Shown here: positions 1 through 7,122 of the stretch, piece by piece
How positions within the stretch are numbered: the first letter of the stretch is position 1
Layout: every line of letters begins with the position of its first letter
Assembly (NCBI GenBank): GCA_016256075.1
Contig: SDVU01000041.1
Span: forward strand, 1 to 25,389
Direction of reading: 5' to 3'
DNA from: Dictyocoela muelleri
Taxonomy: Eukaryota > Microsporidia
DNA: 25,389 bases
Position numbers and translations under genes: made by a program
The notes under the pieces: model-generated
The model's input: only the letters and a program-made list of their open reading frames with translations
What the model was told of the DNA's origin: nothing
Database searches by the model: none

Positions 1-265
1 ATATCTCTGCAATTCGTGTATGTGATGTTTTTTGGTTTGATTCGGCATATTTGATAATTTCATTTTTTTCTTCAAGTGAAAACCTGCATCTTTTAATCTT
101 CATTTGCAGATGGGAAAAAAAATCAAAAAAAAATGGTGGAGTTATTTCGAGGGTGAAGTTATTTCGAGGTATTTATTAATGAATTACCATGAAAAACATA
201 AATATGTGAAGATAAATCGAGGGTGGAGATAAATCGAGGTGGAGATAAATCGAGGGTATACTGTA
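1..265 (-). mobile_element. pogo/Tigger-type DNA transposon, 5' end, cut by window edge
   Basis: On the minus strand an ORF starts at ATG 103-101 and runs off the window at base 1. Its product begins MKIKRCRFSLEEKNEIIKYA and continues with a segment rich in S, T and K ending in RIAEI. This is the N-terminal helix-turn-helix typical of CENP-B/pogo/Tigger transposases, which binds the element's own ends. Upstream of that start are five imperfect ~17-bp units (135-169 and 205-255) built on GTGGAGATAAATCGAGG or GTGAAGTTATTTCGAGG, the kind of subterminal array a transposase would bind. The outer end is at 251-263: in element orientation it begins CAGTATACCCTCGATTTATC, strongly like Tigger/pogo termini, and is flanked by a TA (264-265), the target these elements duplicate. 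The family call is solid; whether the transposase is whole cannot be seen. The insertion abuts a Ty3/gypsy relic. Confidence 0.8.
135..255 (-). repeat. subterminal 17-bp repeats of the pogo-like element
   Basis: There are two units ending TTATTTCGAGG (135-169) and three ending ATAAATCGAGG (205-255), separated by a short A+T spacer. They lie between the transposase start and the outer terminus. By analogy with other pogo/Tigger elements they may be transposase binding sites; this is inferred from position and repetition only. Confidence 0.6.
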
Positions 266-1515
266 TTTTCAAAATTTTAACTGAAATATAAAATTATTGC
301 CCATTTTGTCAACAATATAAAAATCATAAAATCAACCATGATGTTAATAATAATATAAAAACACCTAGTCAAATATTTGAAACAATTTCATCATATATCT
401 ATAGACCATTTACAACATATGATAAAGACGATTTTCCATTAATAACAAAAAATTATATTCTTACAATCAATGACCAATACTCAAGATATACTAGAGTCTA
501 TTATTTAAGAAAATCACATCAAAATAAGTTATCCGTTGTTTCAAAAAAAGGATTGATATTCATGAGTTGTAAAAAAATGTTATTACAGACAATGGTAAAC
601 AGTTTACAAGTTTCGACTTCCAAAATATGTCTCGAATAAATAACATAAGACATATTAAAAGTTCGCCATACAACCCCCAGTCTAATGGTATGATTGAAAG
701 AATAAATCAAATAATTACACGGATATAAAAATGCAATCGAAAAGAAAAAATTCCGATAATTATAGACAAAATAAATTTTACTTTGAGAAATAGTTACAAC
801 AGAATGATAGGATTTTCACCAATTGAGATTACTATAGAATATAGTGAATTAGATTCCATAATACGCAAAACAAAATTTGATTTGAAAGAAATTATCAAAA
901 CCTCCGATAAAAATAAATCAAATTTAGTTAAAAATATGAATAAAATAAGAAAAAACGTGTATTTCAAGTCGGAGATCACATATTTATCAAAAATAAGATT
1001 TTTTCTAAGAACGATATTGAATTTAAAGGCCCTTTTAGAATTTCTAAGTTAGGAGAAAATTATGCTTTTATTAAAGAAAGAAAAGAGTCTATCAATTTTA
1101 GATAAATTAGACGATGGAAAGAGGGGTAGAGTGAGGTTGTGTGCTTACACACCTCTCAGGATTTACTTTTAAATATAACTTGTTATATATTAAGGCATAT
1201 AATCTTAAACCATGTTTGGTTCTACAACGATTTGTGCCACTCAAAAGAATTGATGAGGGGTAAAGAAAGTATATTGAAAGAAGCATGAATTCTTTTGATA
1301 AATAAGGACCCTGATTCGTTTTTCATATACTCATAATTATTACTATATATGGAATTTTTTGCGTAGCAAAAAAAACCAAATATAGATTCAATTATGAGTA
1401 TATGAAAAAAGAATCCGGGGTCCTTCTTTATCAGAAGATTTCATGCTTCTTTCAATATACTTTCTTTACCCCTCATCAATTCTTTTGAGTGGCACAAACC
1501 TTTGTAGAACCAGAA
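266..1515 (+). mobile_element. decayed Ty3/gypsy-type LTR retrotransposon (integrase region and putative 3' LTR)
   Basis: This is a fossil of an LTR retrotransposon of Ty3/gypsy type. In order one can see the CxxC half of the integrase zinc-binding domain near 290, the start of the integrase core near 455-510, the motif ITDNGKQFTS near 580-615, and SPYNPQSNGMIERIN near 665-710. A lysine-rich integrase C-terminal part follows to about 1110. A purine-rich, polypurine-tract-like stretch at about 1116-1131 is followed by a putative 3' LTR start (TGAGGTTGTG, 1132). The LTR is interrupted by a palindromic MITE (1218-1511), and the upstream side abuts a pogo-like element, so the 5' part is not present here. 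It is clearly broken, with several breaks, and looks old; no partner LTR is visible. Gypsy rather than copia is inferred from the NPQSNG spacing style. Confidence 0.75.
1218..1511. mobile_element. 294-bp near-perfect palindrome, MITE-like, inside the LTR relic
   Basis: The left arm starts GGTTCTACAACGATTTGTGC and the right arm read in reverse starts GGTTCTACAAAGGTTTGTGC. The two arms match almost throughout and close on a 3-base loop (GTA, 1363-1365) within TTTTTTGC-GTA-GCAAAAAA. Such a complete fold-back is typical of a non-autonomous palindromic DNA element. No clear target-site duplication was found in the flanks (CATGTTT on the left, AGAATTTC on the right), so the superfamily is unknown. 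Confidence 0.7.
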
Positions 1516-2190
1516 TTTCAAAAATTAACTGCTTATAAGTGCAGCTATTCGCAGGTCATGCGCTTTCGCCTCGACAATATATGTATTTTTAAGAAATTTA
1601 GTCTATAAAACATCAAACTCTGTTTTATTAAAAATTAAAATAAAAATTATAAAAAATTAAAAAAAAATCAAAAAAATATTCACTTACGAATCTTAACCAA
1701 TCCCTATTGAATGTCGCGCGTTTCTAGTACGATAATAACTATCTATTTTTTATATTAAGAGTATTTAATATTTCAATGCAAATAGAATTATATTTATTTT
1801 CGACGACAACTATTTATTCGACAATACAATGGCATGGGAAACACGCCACCTGCGTTTTTCATTTTTTCGGCATTTTTAGAAAAAAAACGTCGATATAGAA
1901 AAATAAAAACACAAAAAATGAAAAATATATAAATTATATAAAGAAATGAAAAATAGACGTTTTAAATTTTCATTTGACCATCTTCAGGTAAAAAAAAGAC
2001 AAAAAACAAAAAATCAAAAACTCTGAAAAATAGATTGATTTCAATAAATAATTTTTATAAATTGTAAATATCAGAATATAGTTTTAAATGGGAAAAAATC
2101 TATGTATCTATAGAATTTTAAATTTTATATGTCAATTCTTAATCTATAATAAACATAAAATATTTTTTTGAAACTTTTTAAATATTTATT
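1512..2190. other. gene-free AT-rich stretch with first copy of a direct repeat
   Basis: No coding region, RNA gene or clear element is visible apart from the direct-repeat copy at 1700-1826. A short GC-richer patch at 1548-1578 (GCAGGTCATGCGCTTTCGCC) resembles the GC-rich start of the direct repeats but is too short to classify. Confidence 0.4.
1700..1826 (+). repeat. direct repeat, copy 1 (~130 bp)
   Basis: The block starts ATTGAATGTCGCGCGTTTCT, contains ATATTAAGAGTATTTAATAT and ends near TTTTCGACGACAACTATTTA. It matches 2479-2602 at most positions in the same orientation. Between the copies lies a Mutator-like transposase relic on the opposite strand, so the pair might be remains of one element's ends, but no autonomous element can be defined. 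Confidence 0.55.
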
Positions 2191-2194
2191 TTTA

Positions 2195-2460
2195 TTATTA
2201 CTTAAAAAGTCTTTTTTAGTTTATCAATGATGAAACATATCAACCCATTTTTTGAACTATTTGCTATTTAAATGTCGATGATAAGCTTCGAAGATATTAG
2301 TAGTATGAGGTAGACTACTTAATATTATTTGTTTATAGGCCATTAATTGTGGCTTTTATTGACCATGTTTATATAATTTAAACAAAATTTTTCAACCATC
2401 TTGTATAATTAATATATTTATTTTTTCAACGGGTTTTTTATTGGGAATATAACGAACCGG
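2195..2460 (-). pseudogene. Mutator-like (MULE) transposase relic
   Basis: On the minus strand one continuous stretch (about 2354 down to 2256) reads LMAYKQIILSSLP followed by HTTNIFEAYHRHLNSK. The pattern TTN-x-x-EAYHRHLN is characteristic of the end of the DDE catalytic region of MULE-type transposases, where a TNN..E.(W/Y/F)H..LN motif carries the last catalytic Glu. The flanking frames on both sides contain stops (for example right after HLNSK at 2253-2255), so this is a dead fragment. A similar motif (ANSCEAYHEHLNTE) occurs at 8110-8289. The assignment rests on this one motif and is moderate; it could be another DDE family. Confidence 0.45.
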
Positions 2461-2478
2461 AAATTTAAATCAGTCGCT

Positions 2479-2602
2479 AATTGAATGTCTCGCGCTTCGA
2501 GCGCGACAATAACCATCAATTTTAATATTAAGAGTATTTTAAAATATTATTGAAATAAAATTTAAATTCAATTTCGACGATAACTATTTATAAGACAAAA
2601 CT
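2479..2602 (+). repeat. direct repeat, copy 2 (~125 bp)
   Basis: This copy starts ATTGAATGTCTCGCGCTTCG, where TCGCGCTTCGAGCGCGA is itself a short palindrome, and ends near ATTTCGACGATAACTATTTA. It is the second copy of the block at 1700-1826, about 780 bp downstream and in the same orientation. Confidence 0.55.
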
Positions 2603-2888
2603 AATTAATGTGAGTATTAGGAAATTATTAATGTAAATTTTGCAACTTCGTGAGGAAAATGTGTTATATGTATTGAAATATAAAGAAACCAACTCATCTT
2701 TACAATCTAGTTTTTTAGATATGAATCTTACATTTAACTTCGATTTTCCTATACCAATAAAAAAAATTCAAGTAGATAGAATTTTTTATAAAAGAATAAG
2801 CCGGATAAGAAACAATTTTTGTAAATAAACAGAATTTAGGTAAACCTGTTAATTAGAATATATTTTACAGATCTATTAATATTAAGTA

Positions 2889-2985
2889 TAGTGCAATCTC
2901 TTTTTTGGTGAAAAAAAGCATCGAAAGAGTGTTTCACCATTTATCAAGAATTTTGATAAAAGAGTGTTTAAATTGCAATATCAAT
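2889..2985. repeat. short imperfect inverted repeat
   Basis: The outer arms are GTGCAAT (2891) and ATTGCAATA (about 2972-2980), each next to an AGAG/CTCT block. Inside are a GGTGAAA/TTTCACC hairpin (2907-2938) and a TTATCAAGAATTTTGATAA hairpin (2941-2959). It could be a decayed MITE or a chance fold in AT-rich DNA. Confidence 0.35.
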
Positions 2986-3025
2986 CATTTAGCCTTGCTA
3001 ATTGTAAATTGTAAATTCATGGACT

Positions 3026-3376
3026 AAAGTGAGCAGTAATTAATATTTTCATATGCAAATTCAATTATCGAGGTTGGATTATTTAACTTCACTCCAATAA
3101 ACAATTTGGAATGACATTAGGCAATAATAATTAGAGTGGTAATATATCATTGGTCTAGTTTTGTATAACTGATTAAGACATGTTATAATATGAATGAGCC
3201 GAAAAGTTCGTTAATCCGAGAAAATGAGTGAGGAGATACATCTCGACAAAATAAGCGTTTGAAATTTAGAAAATCAATTAAAGTTATTTATTTACCTATA
3301 GTTTCCTGAGTCATTGATAAAACGAAAATCGCGTATACAGGTGATTTCTGAGCAGAATTATTCTGAAACTTAACTT
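3026..3376 (+). mobile_element. SINE-like repeat, copy A (old, internally deleted)
   Basis: This is a diverged copy of the repeat seen in full at 7123-7590. Landmarks in order are TTATCGAGG at the B-box position (3065), GGAATGACATTAGGC (3108), TATAACTGATTAAGACATG (3164), ATACATCTCGAC at 3236, and GAGTCATTGATAAAACGAAA followed by ATCGCGTATACAG (about 3309-3342). The B box itself is eroded (GGTTGGATT), and the AAAATCATGAAAAAGCC part is scrambled. It is the oldest-looking long copy. Confidence 0.7.
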
Positions 3377-3656
3377 TAACACAAAAAAACAAAATTTTAA
3401 AGACTATTGTCGGAAACATTCTTAAATTTAGCAATTAAGTATGTAGCTAGTTTTAAATATAGTATAAATAAAAATCTTTATTCTGTCATGAATGCATATT
3501 TATTGATTTTGTTAGATTTAAATAAACCAAAATTTATAAAGATTTTTTAATAATATTTTTCATATAATATTTTTATTAACTATTTAATAAATAATTTTTC
3601 TCGTTAAAAATGATTAATTAATGTTATTATTTTTAATCTTATTTTTTTCTTTGATC

Positions 3657-3727
3657 GGTCTCATAGTGTAGTGGTTATCACACAGGACTTTGACTCCTGT
3701 GACCCGAGTTCGAATCTCGGTGGGACC
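3657..3727 (+). tRNA. tRNA-Gln (anticodon UUG)
   Basis: The sequence folds as a cloverleaf. The acceptor stem is GGTCTCA with TGGGACC (one T-G wobble). The D arm carries the A box TAGTGTAGTGG, which fits the polymerase III consensus. The anticodon stem CAGGA/TCCTG surrounds the loop CTTTGAC, giving anticodon TTG, which reads the CAA glutamine codon, the favoured Gln codon in this AT-rich genome. The T arm CCGAG-TTCGAAT-CTCGG contains the B box. There is no intron and no encoded CCA. A run of six T's follows immediately. The overall sequence resembles eukaryotic tRNA-Gln, including the GTGTAGTGGTTATCAC D-arm stretch. Confidence 0.95.
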
Positions 3728-3733
3728 TTTTTT
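3728..3733 (+). terminator. polymerase III terminator of tRNA-Gln
   Basis: Six T's on the sense strand directly abut the last acceptor base, the usual termination signal for RNA polymerase III. Confidence 0.8.
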
Positions 3734-3787
3734 AAAACTGTGAAATTGTAAAAATATTAGAAATTAATAAATAGTGATTTATAAATA

Positions 3788-3900
3788 AGATATAAATTAA
3801 TATTCAAGATAAAAAAAAGATATAAATTAATATTCAAGATATAAATAAATGTTTAAGATATAAAATGTTTAAGATATAAAATTTTTAAGATATACAATTT
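3788..3900 (+). repeat. AT-rich tandem repeats after the tRNA
   Basis: Two copies of AGATATAAATTAATATTCAA are followed by about three copies of ATGTTTAAGATATAAA with drift. These are simple tandem duplications with no coding content. Confidence 0.6.
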
Positions 3901-4025
3901 TTAAAATGAAATTTTAATTTTTAATTAATAATTACTGATGAAACAAAATTTTATTTATTTTTAAAATTTGAAAAATTTAATTAGAATTATTAAAGTGAAG
4001 GAAGTTTAAATCCTAAAAATAAATA

Positions 4026-4088
4026 TTAAAAATTGTTTTTTTTAAAATATTTCTTTTTTTGAATATTTTTAAAAAAAACAACTTTTCA
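4026..4088. repeat. inverted repeat with 21-bp arms
   Basis: TTGTTTTTTTTAAAATATTT (4033) is mirrored by the reverse complement AATATTTTTAAAAAAAACAA (to 4081) across a short T-rich loop. It may be a decayed MITE or just a fold in AT-rich DNA. Confidence 0.4.
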
Positions 4089-4440
4089 GAAATTTTGTTT
4101 CGTTGAATTCAATAATTGAAAATCAAAACAAATATTTTTTTAATAGCCAAATAATTAATTTATCTTTTTAAGACTTCAGATTTAAATTAAGTATAAATTT
4201 TAGATCTTTAAACTTATAATAACCATAATTAATTAGAAAAAAACTTTAACATGATAATAAATATCTATCAATTTTAATATTAAAATTAATTACAATTTTT
4301 TTAAACTTATTATTTATAAATATATCTTTTAATTTGAAGTATTCGATTGTAAGTATGCCTTAGATTGACTTTATACAAATTAAACTAAAAATTTGATTAT
4401 TTAAAATTTTGATTAATAATCTTCTCGACTTAAAATTTTT
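4089..4440. other. gene-free AT-rich stretch
   Basis: No gene, RNA or clear repeat was seen here; short poly-A and poly-T runs dominate. Confidence 0.4.
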
Positions 4441-4625
4441 ATTTAAATATTTCATACATAACCGATGTTACATGTTTTCAAATTTCAATTTAAATATTTC
4501 ATACATAACTCGATGTTACATGATAATCTTATAAATTTAGTATTTATGATTTGTTTTATTTATCATTTTCAATTTGTTATTTATCATTTTTTTATATTCT
4601 TAATTTATCATTTTTAATTTGATGT
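4441..4625 (+). repeat. short direct repeats upstream of the PQ-loop gene
   Basis: The block ATTTAAATATTTCATACATA followed by ACCGATGTTACATG occurs twice (from 4441 and from 4490). About three drifting copies of TTATTTATCATTTTCAATTT follow (4556-4620). No function is apparent. Confidence 0.5.
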
Positions 4626-4960
4626 TTAAGACAATAAAATATTTATTAAAACTATTTCATAATCTCAATGATTATTAATTGCAAAGTTTTTTACAACTCG
4701 ATCTATAGACTGTCGATATTTATGCTAAAAAACAAATGTTTTTAATTTGCTCAGAATTAACCCCTTTTAAATTTCTGACAAATTAAATAATTTGCTCAGA
4801 AATCAGATTTTTGCAGGCAAATCAAATTTAAATTTTTTTTCAATTAAGCCTTTTAATTTATTAATAAATCAATTCAAAAAATTATTTTTGAATGCACTTC
4901 TTGACAATTTTATGAATCACAAATTCATTCAAAAGTTTTTTATTTTTAAAAAAATAAAAT

Positions 4961-4968
4961 GGACCCCC
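4961..4968 (+). promoter_or_regulatory. CCC-type start-site motif of the PQ-loop gene
   Basis: GGACCCCC abuts the ATG at 4969. Microsporidian genes often carry a short CCC- or GGG-rich signal just before the start codon, and the Tra1 gene in this window has a similar one. In surroundings of about 80% A+T such a C run stands out, and it decides the start chosen for this gene. Confidence 0.5.
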
Positions 4969-5625
4969 ATGTTAAAATTCTTTCTCCTATCAGCAATAGG
5001 CAATATTTGTTTTGTTACATTTCCTATAATTGGGTTCATACCACAAATATCAAAAAGGAAAATAGAATTTGCATCTATACTCAGTCTTTTAACAATTACA
5101 TCGTCTATTTTAAGATTAATTTTCTGGCAAGTTGAAAGATTTCCTACTACTTTAATAGTACAATCGATTTTTCTCTTAATTTTCCATTTTATTTTGATTT
5201 ATATGAACAAGAACAAGCTGACACACTTTGAAGAGAAAGTATATAAACATAAATATGCTAAGAAGATGCTAGAAATGTTTGGTATGTTTTATTGTGCCGT
5301 CTTTTATTCAATCGGTTTATTTTTCATCATTTTTTTAATGAGGATAATTTTTGGATCATTTGTTTTTGAAGCATGTGGTCTATTGGCTGCTCTTTTTGAG
5401 TGTAGTATAGGGTTTGTGCAGTATATGATTTGTATAACTGTGCCTGAAAACGATCTTTTGTTTCAAGAAGTGCAGTATAAAATGCCATATGAATTATATA
5501 TATGTTGGGCAATAGGTGATTCTTTGAAGTTTGTCTGGATGATTGTAATGAAAAGCCCTAAGGTGTTGACAATTCCACTTTTGTTTCAGATTATATTTGA
5601 TTATGTCTTGCTTACAATGAAATAA
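4969..5625 (+). CDS. PQ-loop membrane protein, SLC66A2/Any1-like
   Basis: This 218-residue protein is almost entirely hydrophobic, with about seven membrane segments. The first PQ loop is at residues 14-27 (PIIGFIPQISKRK). The second, degenerate one lies near residues 144-153 (ECSIGFVQYM, with VQ in place of PQ). After it comes WAIGDSLKFVW, the W-x-x-GD-x-x-K signature that SLC66A2 (PQLC1) and yeast Any1/Cfs1 share, then a final segment with a Q...D pair (LFQIIFDYVLL). Family members sit in Golgi/endosome membranes and are linked to phospholipid scrambling opposed to Neo1/Drs2-type flippases; that role is inferred for this protein. The open frame extends upstream to 4771, with an in-frame ATG at 4912, but the start at 4969 places membrane segment 1 at the N-terminus as in the family and follows a CCC motif. 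AATAAA overlaps the stop codon. The gene stands alone. Confidence 0.7.
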   Translation: MLKFFLLSAIGNICFVTFPIIGFIPQISKRKIEFASILSLLTITSSILRLIFWQVERFPTTLIVQSIFLLIFHFILIYMNKNKLTHFEEKVYKHKYAKKMLEMFGMFYCAVFYSIGLFFIIFLMRIIFGSFVFEACGLLAALFECSIGFVQYMICITVPENDLLFQEVQYKMPYELYICWAIGDSLKFVWMIVMKSPKVLTIPLLFQIIFDYVLLTMK

Positions 5626-5626
5626 A
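5621..5626 (+). promoter_or_regulatory. AATAAA overlapping the stop codon
   Basis: AATAAA spans the TAA stop (5623-5625) of the PQ-loop gene. Polyadenylation signals overlapping the stop are reported for compact microsporidian transcripts, but the hexamer is also frequent by chance at this base composition. Confidence 0.3.
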
Positions 5627-5994
5627 GATCTTAAAATAATATTTTTCCTAAATTTTTTTAAAGTAATTAACTTTCCTATTAGTAACTTTAATAGTCATTG
5701 ATATTTGTATTGATCTCGTAAAGGTTTCCGTACGATAATATATAATTTTATTTTTCGAATGAAATATATTTTTTTATTAGTTGTCTCTTTAACGATCTAT
5801 ATTGTGTTTCTTTTCAAAGATATATTCAGTTTGAAATTCTATATAACATAATGAATCATAAATGAACCATTTTCAAAATGTTTATAATTGAAATAAAAGC
5901 AATTAATAAAAGCATATTTGTTGAAAAATATATAATTGCCAACAAGAAGAGTTTTCACTTACTTAGTCTTTATACAAATATTTCTTGATGTTCA
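5627..5994. other. gene-free AT-rich stretch
   Basis: No convincing gene. A 30-codon ATG frame at 5759-5851 would give one hydrophobic segment, but nothing supports its being expressed. Confidence 0.4.
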
Positions 5995-6052
5995 AGTTAA
6001 ATATCACATCTAACCTAGCGTTGGTCTTGCTGTAAATGCGATTTTCGGCAAA
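5995..6052 (-). mobile_element. SINE-like repeat fragment, copy B (3' part)
   Basis: Reading the minus strand, CCGAAAATCGCATTTACAGC, then a GACC-rich piece and GCTAGGTTAGATGTGA align to CGAAAATCGCGTATACAGCT and the GTAGCTTAGGAAGTGACG region of the full copy at 7123-7590. Only this ~58-bp block is recognisable. It lies just beyond the 3' end of copy C and in the same orientation. Confidence 0.5.
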
Positions 6053-6108
6053 TCCCGGAATACAGCAAAATTTTTTGATAGCAAATTTCTTTATAGAGAA
6101 TCTCTCTC

Positions 6109-6559
6109 TATTTATATATTACATGCTGACAACATCCATAACTGCTAACCCGGAGAGTTGTCTCATACCGTGTTCTGTGACATTTGGTTCTTGGTGTTCC
6201 AATATTATGTCACGTCCTAAGCTTCCCAGAAGCCCAGCTGTATATGCGATTTTCGTTATCAATAACTCAGCAGGATACAGGTAATTAGTGGCTTTTTCAT
6301 GAAATTTTTATTTACTTTTTGCCGAGATGCGCCGCCGCACCCATCCCTACACCTAGGAGAGTCCCATCTAATAGTCATATTAGACCATGTCTTAATCAGC
6401 TATACAACACTGGAAGAACTTTATATTGCTACTATATTTCTATAGTGCTTGTCAGCTTAATGTAAATCCCAATTATTTATTAAAGAGTGACACAGCGGGA
6501 TTCGAACCATGATATTAAAATATCCTCTTCAAAAGTATAAACGGCCGAACTATCTGGCC
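6109..6559 (-). mobile_element. SINE-like tRNA-derived repeat, copy C (near full length)
   Basis: Read on the minus strand, the head GCCAGATAGTTCGGCCG (from 6559) leads to a B box GGTTCGAATCCCG (about 6487-6499 on the plus strand). Between them, CTTTTGAAG and GATATTTTAATATC look like the anticodon loop (TGA) and long variable arm of a serine-type class II tRNA. The body has CACTCTTTAATAAATAAT, the hairpin ACTATAGAAATATAGT (6431-6446), AAGACATGGTCTAATATGAC, ACTCTCCTAGGTGTAGGGAT, TCATGAAAAAGCCACTAATT, AAATCGCATATACAGCTGGG and ACAACTCTCCGGG. The tail is GTCAGCATGTAATATATAAA. Nearly the whole length aligns to copy D, with small gaps. There is no protein-coding capacity. Pol III transcription and LINE-driven copying are inferred from family logic, and no LINE is visible here. 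Confidence 0.75.
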
Positions 6560-6574
6560 TCTCCGAAAAAAAAA

Positions 6575-7038
6575 TTTAATGTTTTTTTTTCGTGGAGTCT
6601 CATAATGACCATTTTTTTAAAAAAAAGACATACCTCTGAAAAATAAAATTAAATCATTATTTATCCAGTTTAATTACACTTTGTAATCCCTCAATCAGCT
6701 CTTTTAAAGAAATTAAACCCGAATCATAAAAACATCAAAACATTTCATTTTTTTATTTTCTACATATTTCTTTTTAAATTTCCACCAGAAATCAATCTGT
6801 TGAATTCAGTTTCATTAAAAATTTGAATTTTTTTTTAAATATTTAATATTTCACTATTCAGTTGAGCAAACAATAGTCATTACCATTTACTCTAATGCTC
6901 TTATATCGGAACATAAAATCATCAATTACGGCACTTTATACCCTTTTTATCCATTTACTTATAAAAAATTAATCATCATAGGGTGGTATGTTTTTTCTAA
7001 AAATGGACATTTTGAGATATAACCGTTTTTTTATTAAA
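6575..7038. mobile_element. TIR element (MITE) of ~464 bp between SINE copies C and D
   Basis: The left end (6575-6637) contains TCTCATAATGACCATTTTTT and an AAAGACATACCTC block. The right end read in reverse (7038-6979) contains TCTCAAAATGTCCATTTTTA and an AAAAACATACCACCC block. The ~60-bp arms match imperfectly. The interior (6638-6978) is AT-rich without an ORF. No target duplication could be fixed because the flanks are low-complexity. Confidence 0.55.
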
Positions 7039-7122
7039 CTATACGGCGTATTACCCCTACGGCCTATGACATAGATTGTTTTGAGAAATTTATAAAATCA
7101 TTATAAAATAATAAAATTTATA

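Noticed and set aside
519-710. 63-codon minus-strand ORF
   Set aside because: Antisense to the integrase core of the retroelement relic.
783-1052. 89-codon ORF as a separate gene
   Set aside because: It is the C-terminal part of the decayed gypsy integrase, in line with the motifs upstream.
2640-2828. 62-codon frame beginning at TTG
   Set aside because: No ATG near the start, no recognisable motif, no C-rich start signal; probably chance or an unidentifiable relic.
5327-5512. 61-codon minus-strand ORF
   Set aside because: Shadow of the PQ-loop gene.
5759-5851. 30-codon ATG frame with one hydrophobic segment
   Set aside because: Too short and AT-driven; no start signal, no homology that I recognise.
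6036-6284. 82-codon plus-strand ORF
   Set aside because: It is the antisense of SINE copy C; the same bases align as non-coding repeat with copies D, E and F.
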